Origin: Blepharisma japonicum
Lineage: Eukaryota > Ciliophora > Heterotrichea > Heterotrichida > Blepharismidae
NCBI GenBank assembly: GCA_949751835.1
Contig: CATKHK010000017.1
Span: 372,001-436,000, forward strand
Direction: 5' to 3'
DNA: 64,000 bases
Made by a program: the position numbers and the translations under genes. This document shows, piece by piece, positions 1-12,800 of this stretch; position 1 is the first letter of the stretch, and each line of letters starts with the position of its first letter. Under the pieces are notes generated by a model. That model worked only from the letters and a program-made list of their open reading frames with translations. It was not told the DNA's origin and searched no databases.

Positions 1-1
1 A

Positions 2-1879
2 ATCCTCCCATTTCTGATTTTATGTGCATATGCTTACTATTTTGATCAATCATTCTATACTTTCACATCATTTTGGCTGATAATACTTTTTACTCCACTC
101 TTTGTAAATTATCATAAAGACAAGCTAGAAGTTATTTTGTTTATAGAAGAAATTTTTAACTTCCTTTTCTACGGACTCAGGGGTTCTTGAATGGAGTTTT
201 CCTTTTTACTATTATCGGGCTATATCCCTCTGAAGTGAACTGACTACAAAAATGAAATCGAATCAGTCAAAGCCAAGCTCCGATCTCAGGCAGAGCTTGT
301 CTTCAAAGCGAGAGACGAATTAAAAGGGCTCATAGAGGTGCAAGAATTCAAACATTTCGCAGAAAGTCCAAGCTTAGTCACACAAAAGAGAAAAAGAATT
401 GTGGAAAAGCTTAGGAACATGAAAGAAAGAAGAAGCTCATTTAGCTTGAGAAAACATAGCGTCGATTTTCAAAGCACAAAAAACTCTGACAGTGAAGAAT
501 CAGACAGATTTAATAGTGACAATGAAGGCTTTTATGCCGATCACGAGCTTCATTTATTTTCTGATTTTTCCAGGTCAGGGTCTTTTGACGAGCTTTCCAC
601 TGACGAAATTCAAAATATCATACAAACCTTAATAAGCCAAGAATTTTTATCTTGGCACACAAATGGGACATTAAATGCCCAAAACTCGACAAATATTTTG
701 TCAGAGCTGCAAGAAATTTACTCACAAAATTTTGTTAATAGAGAAAAAACACTAAAAAGACCAATGAAACTGAAACAGACAAAAAGGACTAATGGGATCA
801 GAGAAGGGGTTCAAAATAATGCAGCTTTATTAGAGTTCTTTGAGTCCATTGGAGAGTGGAATTTTGACACATTAGGAATAATAAAACACACCAGGCAGCC
901 TATTTATGAAATAGGGCAATATATTTATGATTCCCTTGGGATCACTGAACATTTTTCGATTTCCAAAGCAAAAATCGCACAATTTTTAACAGAAGTCGAG
1001 GAAAAATACCGACCTCAAAATTTTTTCCATAATTCCATTCATGGGGCTGACGTATGCTGCTCTGTTTTATTTTTACTAAAAAATGGTTTACAGCTCTGTG
1101 GCACGTTATTGGATTTAGATATTTTTGCTATTATAACAGCAGCTTTATGCCACGATATTGGGCATCTTGGTCTCAATAATGCGTTTTTAATAGCTTCGTT
1201 TCATCCATTAGCATATAAATATAATGATCAAAGTGTATTAGAAAATATGCATGTAGCGACCACATTTAAAATACTCCACCGCACAAATACAAATATATGT
1301 GAAAGTCTTTCGAAGGCTGATTTTCTTGCTTTTAGGAAAACGCTGATACAAACTATTTTGGCGACAGATTTACAGAAGCATTTTATTAAGCAAGAAGAGT
1401 TTAGGACTGCGCTGAATAAAGAAGAATTCCCAAGTTTGAATGATGATGGATTTAGATCGATTGTGCTGCAGATAGTACTTAAATGTGCGGATCTAGGACA
1501 TGTAGCAAAAAAATTAGATATCCATAAAAGATGGACAGCTTTGATTTCGAAAGAATTATACTTACAAGGAGAAAAAGAAATTGAGGCAGGGCTGCCGTTA
1601 ACTCCTCTTTGTGATAAATCGAATTTAGATATCGGATCATCACAAAAAGGATTTCTTACTGTTGTCGCGAGACCTTTGTTTTTGCTCTTTGAAGAGTATA
1701 TATTGAAATGTAATGATGGAGGCGAAGATGAGCTTCCAATACAAATTTGTTGCCAATTAATCGATGAAAATACACAATTTTGGGAAGATGAACATAAGAG
1801 ATATGAAAATAAGCAGCCTTCAGAATTTGTACTTGATAATAATGGCCCACCTCTATTGCAAGAGGATCAATTTAAATAA
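2..1879 (+). CDS. membrane-linked 3',5'-cyclic nucleotide phosphodiesterase (5'-partial)
   Basis: Hydrolyses cAMP and/or cGMP; specificity cannot be read from sequence. The frame is open from base 2 and continues from beyond the left edge, so the start is missing; 625 codons are visible. The first ~80 residues are hydrophobic with at least two membrane spans, followed by a charged linker, then the class I PDE HD domain: HNSIHGADV at about residue 343, HDIGH about 40 residues later, and a conserved Asp in the ADLGH motif. Two in-frame TGA codons (188-190 and 236-238) are read as Trp and join the membrane part to the catalytic part. It ends TAA. Architecture matches the complete PDE at 26680-28902. 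The catalytic call is firm; the extent of the membrane domain is not. Confidence 0.88.
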
Positions 1880-2012
1880 AAAATGGTCAATTTTGGAAAA
1901 GATATATAGTTTTCAATAATTAAATAATAAACTCAATTTCAAATAAAAATAAATAATAAATTCTATTTCAATAATAACAAAATGGGGTGAAAAAACTGAT
2001 ATTAAAATAATT

Positions 2013-2567
2013 ATGCTGTCTCCAAAATGCAGTCCTAAGCGGCACTCCTCTTTTGTTAAAAACTTCAGGAAAAAGAGGCAAGCAATAGATACCAAGCTTA
2101 GGGACATGTCGTTCACTGTTCTCCCTCCAATAATTGAAGAAGAAAAACCCCGAAAAAATAGTCTAATAACACCTCGCAGCAGCATGGTTGACGAAAAGTT
2201 CTGTGAAAGCTTAGATCTAAGAAGCTCCATGTATGATGATATAACAACTCAAGGGTCAGTCTCTGGGCGCACTTCAGTGTTATCTGACTATTCTATGGAT
2301 AGCTTTGATAGGCTAAACAATTCAACTATTGATGACGACATCAGGGAAGAAACAGTCCAGCTTATTTTACCCAAAAAATACGGACCATTTCTAAGAGAAA
2401 AAGCAGAAACGACAGAAAATCGGAGTGAAAATAATAAAGCTACGCAGATTACGGTAGAAGAAAATTCAAACTGCAGTTATGAATTTAACGATTCTTCTTC
2501 ATGGAAGGTGAATTCGTTGACTGCCTTCTTGGCGGCATCGTCTGCATTAATAATTGGCTTTTATTAG
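2013..2567 (+). CDS. hypothetical protein with C-terminal hydrophobic tail
   Basis: A 184-residue protein I do not recognise. The N-terminus is basic (RKKRQ near residue 20), the middle is Ser/Asp/Glu-rich and probably disordered, and the last ~17 residues (LTAFLAASSALIIGFY) are hydrophobic and end the protein, as in tail-anchored membrane proteins. It begins ATG and ends TAG, and follows the PDE on the same strand after 133 bp. The tail could also be a GPI signal, but no N-terminal signal peptide is visible, so tail anchoring is the better guess. Confidence 0.65.
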   Translation: MLSPKCSPKRHSSFVKNFRKKRQAIDTKLRDMSFTVLPPIIEEEKPRKNSLITPRSSMVDEKFCESLDLRSSMYDDITTQGSVSGRTSVLSDYSMDSFDRLNNSTIDDDIREETVQLILPKKYGPFLREKAETTENRSENNKATQITVEENSNCSYEFNDSSSWKVNSLTAFLAASSALIIGFY

Positions 2568-2970
2568 AGCCATTGATATTGATAATATAAAGCACTTGTG
2601 TCTATTTAGCCTTTTTAATATTATTTAATAGTTAATTAAATAAGAACTTTTGGTTTTTACAAATAATTCTTTAGCAATGGAGAAATCTTTTGAGAAGTAA
2701 CAGCAGAAACTATCTATTATGACCTTAATACTTTATCCAGATTATTTATATGCTAGATAATCAAAATAAGCCTTAGATTTATGACAATCTCTTTCGCATT
2801 CTTAAAATTTTATTTCATTAAGTGTGCAGTTTCACTATTGAACCACTGGCTATTTAATTAATGAGAATTTTCAGAAAAAATTAAAATTCTGCATTAAATC
2901 AAGCTTTCCAGAATTTTCCGGTCTTATCTGATTTAAAGCGAATTAACGAAGCATATAATAACTTGTATAT
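2568..2970. other. AT-rich intergenic spacer
   Basis: About 400 bp between the tail-anchored-type protein and the RRN3-like gene. Very AT-rich; I see no RNA gene, repeat or coding frame. Confidence 0.5.
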
Positions 2971-4620
2971 ATGGATTCATATATTACATTAATGGTATCA
3001 CTCACAAACGAAGAGGTCCGAAATAACCCAAGTATTTTAAGTTTATACGTCCCTAAGGCTGTTGTATCGCCCCCAGTCCTTTCTGATTTGCTCAGCCTCG
3101 ATTGGCTGCCCCTTTCCTCAGAGATTCCTCATCTCTTGCATGATCTAATATCATTGACTAATCATATACTCTCTACCAGCAACCCTACACACATCCGTTC
3201 ACTCCTCTCAACCCTTATCAAGAGCCTAATTGAGTATTTTCTATTTAGTCCATCATTCGAGAAGCCTAAAGGAGTTTTGAAGCTGAAAAACAAAATTTTT
3301 TCATCAGCCAATGAATTAAAATTTTTCATTGTAAGTGTGCTAAAATCTCATAATTTAAATGAAAAAATCACTGGAGAGGCTGAAAGGCTGATTCATGAAC
3401 TGTTTCAATATCACCCTTCTAGCAAAGATAAATTTGAAAATATAAAAAGCATAAGCATTGGAGTTCATAAAGAAGAAAATCGAGAAAACCGATGCTTTGT
3501 TATACATACTGAAACCTCAGAAGCCAAAATTTCATATGTTAAAGCTATTAATGGATTTATTCAATCCATGGACCAGCAAGCAGAACTATCTATACTTGAC
3601 AATATATATAAAGTTGCAGATAAAATTATTGATCTTATTGTGCAGACTATTGAAATGAACCCAGTCCTAATACCTTTTCTTAAGTCAAAAATTAATGATG
3701 CATTCCCACACAGGCGAATTGATACTGCTATACAAAAATTTTTCCTTCGAAATATTCTGATTTTAAGCCAAAAATGCAAAATTCTCCAAGATTTCATTCT
3801 GCGAAAAATAATCGAAAAATTAATAGAAATAGAGGTAGAAGACAGTTATGAGAAACTTGACGTTTTATTGCTGGTAGTATTAGAGCATCTTCAATCCAAG
3901 GTTGATGATTCTCTATATAACTCAGTAATAAAAATTTTTGAGGAGCTTATACTTCCCACGCATCATGTGAAGTATGTTCTCCTTATAATCGTCAATATTT
4001 GCCAATCTGGAAAAGAAGAATATGCAGAGGTTTTCCTTAGCATGCTTATAAAAAAAATTTTTGCTAACGAATTCATTGAGTCTTCTACAGCTTGTTTAGT
4101 TTCTTTTCTGGTAGAGTATTCCGAACAGATTTTGCCCTGTGCAAAATACCTTATTTATTACTGCCTTAGGGCTATTAAAAAACGATCAAGCAGTAAATAC
4201 TGCTTTATTGTATTAAAATATATGCTTTATTTATTTGCTTGTAAGCCAGAAGTATTAGATGATGAAGAACTTCTGTGAAAATTCAAAAAGCTTTTAAGTC
4301 ACCAATTAAGGCCATTAAAATACGCTGCGTTATTAGAACAAGTAAACTATCAGAAAGTTTTTGAAATGGCTGGAATACATGAACAACTGTGCAATGGGGA
4401 TTTTCATTTACCGTTTAAGTATGATTTAAGGGAATTAAGAGGAATTGCTGAATATATGGGAAAGACTCAGACTTCCTGGTTCAGGAAAAAGAGGAGGAGA
4501 GGACTTAGTTTTGATGATTCAAATGAGAGATATTTGAAGCAGAGAGGCTTTTCTATGGATGAGACGAAACTAAGAGAAATAAGCGACAATGTGAGTAGCT
4601 CGACAACGAATGTTCCATAA
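2971..4620 (+). CDS. RRN3: RRN3-like RNA polymerase I initiation factor
   Basis: RRN3/TIF-IA bridges RNA polymerase I to the rDNA promoter complex and is the growth-regulated switch for rRNA synthesis in the nucleolus. The 549-residue product is all-helical and HEAT-like. The best match to the family is the segment with KLIEIEVE, the following long acidic helix, and ILPTHHVKYVLLIIVNIC and its continuation, corresponding to the family's THxSKFVQFLLFYLC region and the run before its SFLVR/SFLAR helix. One in-frame TGA (4276-4278, Trp436) joins two pieces. The C-terminal ~70 residues are basic (RKKRRRG) and could be a nuclear targeting tail. Called from remembered family pattern, not alignment. 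Ends TAA. Confidence 0.72.
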
Positions 4621-5039
4621 TTTAATGGTAAATTCTTATTGAAATTGAGTCTTACCACTGAAACTTATTTTCGTCCGAAATTTTTTTTTAATGCTTTGGA
4701 ATTGATTGATTTGTTTTATAACGATAAAAATAAAGAGGGAAGAAGTCAATAAAGAGGTTTATTATCCAAGAGTAATAAAATTTAAAATGTATTGGAGGAT
4801 ATTTCAATATCATAGGATGCTATTTTTGGCATTTAATAAAAAGATTTATTACTAATACTTATATCTTATTTTGTAATTGTAGAAATAATCCTCAAAAATT
4901 CCTATTTATAAATAATGTTAATTTTAAGCATCAACAATTTGCTCTTAAAAGAAACGGAAAAGAGAATAAATTTATTTTTAATACCTATAGATCTTTAAAG
5001 TAGTAAAATTATGTTAAAGTAGTTAAAATTTATTTGGGA
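4621..5039. other. AT-rich intergenic spacer
   Basis: About 420 bp of AT-rich DNA; no supported feature. Confidence 0.5.
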
Positions 5040-5642
5040 ATGTTTAAACTTGACATTGTGAGCCGGAGAATAATTTTTATTCCTAAGCCGCCAAACACTC
5101 GTGCATCAATTTCATCAAGTTCTACAGAACAAAGCAATACGAATAGAAACATTGAATATGAAAGAAATGAGGCAGTTGACCAAAAGAAAAGAGACGAAAT
5201 AGAGAGTAGATTTCAAAAATCTTCACAAAAGGCGTGCTATATGTTTCCAAGATATAAGCCAAAGCCTTTTCAAAAGCTCCCAACCATTCAGCTAAAATCA
5301 AGAAGAACTGAATCAAAAAATTATGAAGAAGTAAAATCTCTATGTACAATCAAAAACACCTCTAAAGTTAATTTCTTTGAAAGAAAAACATTCTCAAAAT
5401 CTCCAATAAGTCTAGCACGAAAAGAGCTTGCCAAAAGTGACCTAAAGCATCCAATCTCCCAAAACAGCAGCTACATAAATATTGCTCCCGTTGAAACTTC
5501 CAGAAAAAATGACCTAAATTACTACAAACTTTACCAAAAAAATCGCATTAATCGTCAGAATTCTGACCACAAAAGCTTCTCAAAGCTCTCAGAAATCGAT
5601 GAGCTGAGTACATCTCAAATAACGACTAAGTCAAATCTATAA
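5040..5642 (+). CDS. hypothetical basic protein
   Basis: A 200-residue protein starting at ATG 5040 (MFKLDIVSRR). It is Lys/Arg/Ser/Asn-rich, with an FIPKPP stretch near the N-terminus and no recognisable domain, signal or membrane segment; probably mostly disordered. Ends TAA, 12 bp before the convergent MAP kinase stop. No TGA needed. I cannot assign a function. Confidence 0.6.
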   Translation: MFKLDIVSRRIIFIPKPPNTRASISSSSTEQSNTNRNIEYERNEAVDQKKRDEIESRFQKSSQKACYMFPRYKPKPFQKLPTIQLKSRRTESKNYEEVKSLCTIKNTSKVNFFERKTFSKSPISLARKELAKSDLKHPISQNSSYINIAPVETSRKNDLNYYKLYQKNRINRQNSDHKSFSKLSEIDELSTSQITTKSNL

Positions 5643-5654
5643 AAAGTATAATTA

Positions 5655-6734
5655 TTACTTATAATATCCTCTTGCCATCAAATGTCTTCTTCTTATTTCC
5701 TTTTTCTTCCTCGAAATATCAGCATAAATCCTATCTCTATACTCCCTTATAGTCAGTTTTCTGTTATCGTCTATAGAAATTCTTATAGTATTCGGACAAG
5801 CAGGTTCATCGTCAGAGTTATGAAATTGGGCCACATAAGGGTGTCTGAGAGCTTGCTCAACAGTCAGTCTTTTTAAGGGGTTAAATTGAAGAGTTCTTCT
5901 TATTAAGTCTAATGCATCATCTGAGGCAGATGGGAAGAAATCGTGGAAACTTCGAGTTCTGGTTGGCGGCAGACTTTCCAGCATAGTTGCAGCAAGGTTG
6001 CTTTGGATTGAGTCAATGTCCTCTTGGGTTGGCCTTCCTGTTAGTTCTAAAATTCTGTCCAATTGGTTTAATGTGGAGGTGCCAGGGAAAATGGGCTTCC
6101 CTGCAAGCATTTCACCGATTATGCAGCCCATACTTCACATGTCGACTGCTTTTGAGTACTTAGTAGAGCCAAGAAGAATTTCTGGGGCTCGGTACCATCT
6201 GGTGGCGACATAATCGGTAAGGACTGGGTTGGAGCCTTCTTCTTGGGCTGCTACTGAACGGGCAAGACCGAAGTCAGCAACTTTGACGAGACATTCAGAG
6301 TTTAGGAGGACGTTGGAAGGTTTGAGATCACGATGGAGAAGCTGGCCTGAGTGCATATACTTCAAAGCTTTAAGAATTTGATAGCATATATATTGTTTAT
6401 GAATGTCTTCAAGAATCCCTGCTCGGATGACTGCGTGTAGATCTGTTTCCATGAAGTCAAAAACTAAATAAATATCCCTGTCGTTTTCAGCTCTTATCAC
6501 ATTGAGAAGCCTCACTATATTTTCATGTCCATTGAGTTCTTGCAAGAACATGATCTCTCTGAAGGTTCTCTGAGCATCAGTTGCATTTTGAAAAGCATCA
6601 AAAACTTTTTTTAACGCAACAACCTCACGGGTCTTCTTATCAATGGCTTTCCATACGATCCCATAAGCTCCTTTGCCTAATTTTTGAAGAATTTCGTATT
6701 TTCTTAGGATATGTGATTCAATTTCCTCACTCAT
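5655..6734 (-). CDS. MAP kinase, ERK7/MAPK15-like
   Basis: Ser/Thr kinase of 359 residues with a complete catalytic core: glycine loop LGKGAYG (residues 19-25), VALKK lysine, HRDLKPSN catalytic loop, DFGLA, and the activation segment [14 protein letters not shown] with a T173-D174-Y175 dual-phosphorylation motif. Most animal ERKs have TEY; TDY occurs in plant and protist MAPKs. The family-invariant VDMWSMGCI is interrupted by TGA at the Trp (residue 200), strong evidence for UGA=Trp. A MAPK-type insert ([19 protein letters not shown]) follows. Overall closest to the ERK7/MAPK15 class, which acts at cilia and basal bodies in other eukaryotes; here that role is inference. Ends TAA. Confidence 0.93.
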
Positions 6735-6901
6735 TCAAATTATTAATTTTCATTTTAATAGTTTTTTAGATTAGTTCCACAGATTTTTTACTAATATTAA
6801 AGAATACTTTAAAAAATAATTCCACAATATATCCAATAGTATAGAAGTCTTTAAAATTATAATAAAAATTCTATCAATAATATTAAATTACCTCGGGGGC
6901 A

Positions 6902-9202
6902 TTAATTAAGCCTTGACTCTCTTCTTTCTAATTCTTTTTCCTTTTCCGCCAATACGCTTTCTTTAACTTTCACCTGTTCTAGCCTTCTTGACAAAATAAG
7001 CTGGTCTCTTTCCAAATATTTCTGCTTCAGTTCTAGCGACGTTTTTATCTCTTGAATCTTCAGCATTTCTTGCTGCACAATAGGTATTAATTCATCAGCA
7101 TTTGGAAGTTTCATCCAAGTATTCTGCAGCCTTGTTTCCCTTTCATTTAATTCTATTTCTTTTTCTTTTATTCTTTCTTCTTTTTCTTTTAATTGTTTTT
7201 GCAACACATCAGTTTCTTTATCGACCTTTGGGTTAGAGTCCCTTCTGAGCTTCATTATATTGGCCATTCCGAGTGGAGGCTTATTTGCAGGCTTGATTGG
7301 GATTTTTTCTAATTCAGGAGTTGGGGGTGTTATAGGTTCAGGAGTGTATGATAGCATTCTATATGCAGAAAGAGACTCACTAAAAGAAGGCTCAGTAAGG
7401 AGAACGCTACCTCTTGGAGATAGGCCAGTTGTGGGAGTCATGCAGGCAGATCTTGGCCTTGAAATAGATCTGCGGGTTTCGCTATTTTCTCATGATTTTT
7501 CTAGCCCAGCCATAATGTTTTTTAGAGAGTTAGATCGTGATAAAGAGGTGCTGATTGCTTTTGTGGATCGGAGAGTGGCTATTTGAGTTTTTAATTTATT
7601 AATTTTCATTTTGGTGTTTTCTTTCTCTTTTCCAGTCATACTTTCTACTGTTGAGTTTAGTTTTTCTAATTCTGCTTTTAGTGTCTCCATTTCAGAGTCT
7701 ATTTGCGGGAGATCTTTTTTTGGAAGGGATATATTTTGGCTTTTAGATAAAATTCTCTTTTCGTCAAAATTTCCTTCTGAATAAGTATGTCCTCTGGCAA
7801 TCTGTGATCTAAATACTCTTGGACTTTCTGATACTTCACATTTCACCTCATCAATAGAAATTTCTAATGTATTTCTCTTTTTCACCCATTCAGATTTTTT
7901 TTCTCACTCTTTGTCTTCCTCCTTACTTTTTCTTTCTTTAAATTCTCTAATTTCGTCTTCAAGCTCATCTCTATCCCATTCGAGCTTTTTCTTTTCGTCT
8001 TCAATGTGCAATTTTTCAAGCTTTATTGTAGCTTTTTTACTTTCAATAGCATCAAATTCTTCTTTGATGTTTTTATACTTTATTTGGATTAAATTTTTGT
8101 CGCTTTCAATTTTTTTCTGCTGGGCTTCTAGCTCTTGCATTTTTGATTTGATAAGAGTGGTTTGCTCTTGGAAATACTCTTGCTTTTTAGTCATTTCTTC
8201 AAGCTTGGTATGATATCTTGTCTTTAGAATTTGGGTTTCGTTGATTTGCCACTCAAGCTCAGATTTTAATTTTGCATAGTCGGCGTTTTTTTGCTTAAAA
8301 TTCTTTATATCAAGCTCTTTTTTCTTTAAGGAGAAATTAGGGTAAGAGTCAAATGCACTTTTAGATAAATCTATTGTAAAATCTTCATCTGATAATATGC
8401 TTTTATACGAATCAATTAAGCTTTCTTGGAGAATCTGGCTAAACTCAACAATTTCTTTTGGCAAAGCTATTTGTAGCTTTAAATGTTCTACTTCATTCTC
8501 GAGTTGGCTAATATAAGCTTTATATTTTCATATGTCTGAGCTATTTTTTTCTTTTCCTGAAGTTGAACTATTAGCAGAAGATACTTTTGCCAGCCATTCT
8601 TTGTCTGGAACAACAAACTCTTTGTGGTTAATTGATAAAATTAAATCAAATTTTCCTAGGATGATGCTTCCTTCATAAGTGCCATTCATCTCAACTTCAT
8701 CAATAATACTCTGTAAATCATTAAATAAATTGTAAATATCGTATAAGTTGCATTCAATTTTCTTAGAAAATGGATCTTCATCACTTTCGTGGTATTTTGC
8801 TTTCACATTTCCAGTTTCCAGGTTTCTTCATTCATGAGCCCTATAATCTTCACAAATCATTGCTTCTCTGTCTATAATGGTGCACAGATTTTCAATTCTG
8901 CTATACAGTTCTTCATCCTCTGACTCACTTTTTTCTTCACTTTCTATGTCAAAGTCGTCAAAATTAATTATTTCATTATCTTCCTCTATTTTATACTCCT
9001 CTGTATGCTTTTCCAATAACTTATCTGTAGCTATAGGCTGAAAGTCTTTCATAATTGACTGGATGATTAAGTTTAGCCTATCGATTTGGCAATTAATGGG
9101 CTCAGTATCTGTATTATAAAACTTTGTGGGGCTTTGCTCGAGCACCTCTAGTTCAGATGGATGCTTTGATGAAAGAAATGGGTTTCGCTTTTTAACACTC
9201 AT
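6902..9202 (-). CDS. coiled-coil protein, 766 aa
   Basis: Four in-frame TGA codons (8828, 8528, 7904 and 7490, lowest base of each) join five pieces into one frame from ATG 9202 to TAA 6902. The N-terminal ~260 residues are acidic and partly globular. Residues ~270-460 form a long Glu/Lys heptad-type coiled coil, a Ser-rich linker follows, and a second coil (KQLKEKEERIKEKEIELNERE) ends the protein. I recognise no catalytic domain; a structural or cytoskeletal role is only a guess from the coils. The frame between pieces is open and coding-like, so the joins are firm. Confidence 0.8.
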
Positions 9203-9391
9203 TTAAATATTCCTTAAATATATTAATTAATATATACACTAAAAATTTATTTGTTTACTTAATTGCTGAATTTTAGATATTTAGTTTTCTTTATGAATCC
9301 GCTTATAATTTAGTATTAATTTGAAGCATTTGGGATTAAGTCTAGATAAAAGAAAAGGAATGTGACTAGAGTAGTCTGAATTAAGTTAACA

Positions 9392-9667
9392 ATGTCTTTG
9401 CGCATTGTACTAAGTTGCATGCCTTATGACCCTTTCAACACAGTTTATGGCTTCAAGAGCCACTGGTTTGTTTCTGTTGATCATTTCAGCACTCTCGTGC
9501 TTTTCCTCTCGGATGATGGGCACCTCAGACCTTCCCAGGTGATTCTTAGCATTTCTGCTTTATGTGCTCACCTAAGCGCAAACTTGGTCACATCCCACAT
9601 AAATAACTCATTTTTCTCTAAATATCTCTTCAGAAATGTCAAAACATATTATGGGACAAATTCCTAA
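9392..9667 (+). CDS. small hypothetical protein, 91 aa
   Basis: ATG-to-TAA frame whose base composition is clearly richer in G+C than the flanks, as for other genes here. No motif recognised; His/Phe/Tyr-rich, with one moderately hydrophobic stretch (VILSISALCAHLSANLV). Coding is supported only by composition and frame; the product is unknown. Confidence 0.5.
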   Translation: MSLRIVLSCMPYDPFNTVYGFKSHWFVSVDHFSTLVLFLSDDGHLRPSQVILSISALCAHLSANLVTSHINNSFFSKYLFRNVKTYYGTNS

Positions 9668-9831
9668 ACTATATTACTAATAATTTCGAATAATTTTCTA
9701 ATAATTTTAGCTCTATATATAACCTTAATCCTTTTTACACAAAAATCCTTTCCATCTCCAAAATTCTCACCTTTTGCATTAAAAAGTCTTAAATTCAAGA
9801 TTAAACGATTAGTTAAAATGCGCTTAATAAT

Positions 9832-12800
9832 ATGGCTGAGAATAAGTTGAAATCTCATCTTGACTGGTTTACCTGGGAAGCCTTAATACGCCAAAACATC
9901 CCTCATCACATGATCGGCTCAATAAACTCCCATCCCACCAAGCTTGTCCGTACCAAACAAGAGCACGAAGAAATAATCAAAGAGTACCTACAAACAATAG
10001 ATTTCCTAAGAAAAGAAAACGACGAGCTCAAAATGGCTAACCAAGCCAAAGAAATACAAATCCAAGACTTAACTGAAGAATATGAGCCTATGAAAGAAAA
10101 TTTGTTGCTTAAAATAAGCTTGTTAACTGAAAAATTAAAAGAAAAATGCCCTGATGAATGAGAAGAATGAAGTCATGAAATTGACTCAGCAAGAATAAAG
10201 TCAAGAGTGCAGGCAGAAACACTGAAAAAGCTGGAATCAAGCTTGAGGGATTATAGAAGGAGAATTGCTGAACTTGAAAGCCAGCTTGAAGGATCTGAGG
10301 TTAGTGATAAAGAAAAATCGGCAAAAAAAGTGGAAGAAATTCCTGTGATTTTGGATATTTCGGAAAACATTAAACTGCAGCAGAGGATTGCTGAGCTTGA
10401 AAAGCAGGTGGAGGATTTGCAGAGCCATCTGCAGAATGGGCAAAATCAAATTGCTACTATGATAGCGGAGAGTCCAGTGAAAATGGCAAAGTTGGTGGAT
10501 ATGGCTGAAGCAGTTTTACTTGACTCATATCATAAGCTTCATATTGATGATGAAAAAATAAAAGAAACTCTTCAAGAGCTTCTTGATAACAGAAAAAGCT
10601 TAAGAATCCCAGCAGAGCTTCAAAATGTCCTTCTAAACCATCAAAACTATCTCGAAAAGCAACTGGACGTCATGCAAGAGCTTATAAACTCTTCTGACAG
10701 CCTACAAAATCTCATCGAATCCTTTGAAGGTATAGAAAAAAGTCAAATAGATATTCAGCAAGTATCCCAATTAAATTTAGACAAATTAAAAGCATTACTA
10801 AACAAGCCAGCAGTAGATAAAAAATACCAAAGGAAAAAGACTTATCTCAGCATCAGTCATGCTGAATCTTCTTCTGCCAGAGAAGGTCTTGATGTACTAA
10901 AAGATTTATTAGCAAGTATAAAAAGAAACCAAAGAATGATTGGAGACTTAGAAACTGAAAAACAATATCTTTTATCAAATTCTGATATAAACCAAGAACA
11001 AGAAAAAGCAGCCCAAAAAGCTGAAGAAGACCTAAAAAATATCGCCCAGCTTATAGGCAAAAATCTTGTAAAAACTGACATAGTAGGTGACACTTTAATC
11101 GATATTCAACCTGACAATAAGCTTAAACAAGAAATGGATAACTACCAAAACGGCTTTGAATCTCTTATGAAAAAGATAGATGATGTTGGAAAAGCTTCAA
11201 TAGACGATATCCATGAGCTATTAAATTTGCATTCATCTTATGAGTCTGCTAATATAGTCCAGGCTTCTAGACTAGTAGGCCGTAATGAAAAAGAAATAAT
11301 TGAAGACATTATTGCTGTGGACGAATCTTCAAGACAAAGGCCAAATATGAACAAAGCTAAAAAAGTCAGGTCATCAAAGCCTGCAGAAACTTCTCTAGAT
11401 AAAATAAATAAACTTTCTATATCCATTTTACAAGACGCTGGGTCAATTTTATATGAAACTTCTCCAGAAGACCCTATATTTGAAGAAGCTAAAACTGTTT
11501 TAGATAACCCTGACCCGAATGTCAATAATTCAATAGTAGATAAACTTACGATTTCTTACGAGATTATACAGAAAATCCAAACAGATACAAAATCAAGCAT
11601 TGAAAATACAGGAAAATCATCACTTTTGAAAGGACTAAAACCATTAATTTCTAATACCGAACAAGATATAAAATTAGCTGAATTAGTAAACCAGCTTGAA
11701 AATGGAAACCCAGAGCATATCCATACTTTTGAAAGCGAAATAAAAACTATTGGACAAAATGCAGAAGCAGGGGATGATTTATCAGGAGTTATTGAACAAG
11801 TTATTGATTTAAGCGAAAGAGTTAATGAATTTAATTTGAAGAAATTAAAAGAATATTGTGCTGTGCAGAGTGCAAAGCCAGAAGAAAATAAAACTGATGA
11901 TTTACTAGGCTTGCTGGCGGATGCTGAAGAACTTTGTAATGATTCAGTAAGAAAAGCAATAAAAGAAGCTAATGCAGCTATTCCTGTAAGTGATGCAGCA
12001 TCAAAGAAAGTTTTAGAAGGCATTAAAGCTGAAGCACAAAATATAGCTAATGAGCCATCGCCTACAGCTATAGAAAAGATTGAAAATATTTGCAAAAATA
12101 ATAAGCTGCTTGATAAATTAGAAAATTTGAGAAAAAAGGTAAGAGAAGAAGCTCAAAAACAATTTATTGCTCTTAAAAGCGAATTACAAGCAAAGGAAAC
12201 AGCATTAGCTGAAGCAATAAGCATTGCAGAAGCAAAATACAGAGACTATGAGTCGTCAATTGCAACCTTGCAAAACATCATGAAGGAAAGAGAAAATATG
12301 GTCAACAAGCTTGCACAAGAAGTCTCAGATAAAGAGCTAGAACTATCAAAATTAAGAAACCAAATAAATGATATGACTCAAGCAGCTGAATCTGCTCAGG
12401 AAGAATATAATAGACTAGACGAAGAAAATTCAGATAATAAAAAGAATATTAGAACTCTAAGAAAGCAAATTAAAGATAAAGAAGATGAAAATCAGTCTCT
12501 GCATGACAGGATTGTAGATCTAGAAAAGCAATTAGCCGGCAAAGGAAACGTCGATGAAAGCCTTATAGACCAACTCCGGAAAGAAATAAGAGAATTAAAA
12601 CAAACAGTCTCTGACAAAAATAAAGAAATTGAAGAAAAAACTGAAGAATGCACCAAAATCAAGCGAGATTTCGAAATCCATCTAAGTGACTGCAAAAACC
12701 AACTTATTATCATCCAAAAACAAAAAGACGAGATTGGGCAACTCCAAATCAGACTCACAGACCTCGAAGTAAAGCACCAAGAAAACCAAGAACGAACCCA

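Noticed and set aside
338-1879. PDE gene starting at a GTG at 338
   Set aside because: The frame is open and coding-like back to base 2 once TGA is read as Trp, and encodes membrane spans; the GTG is internal.
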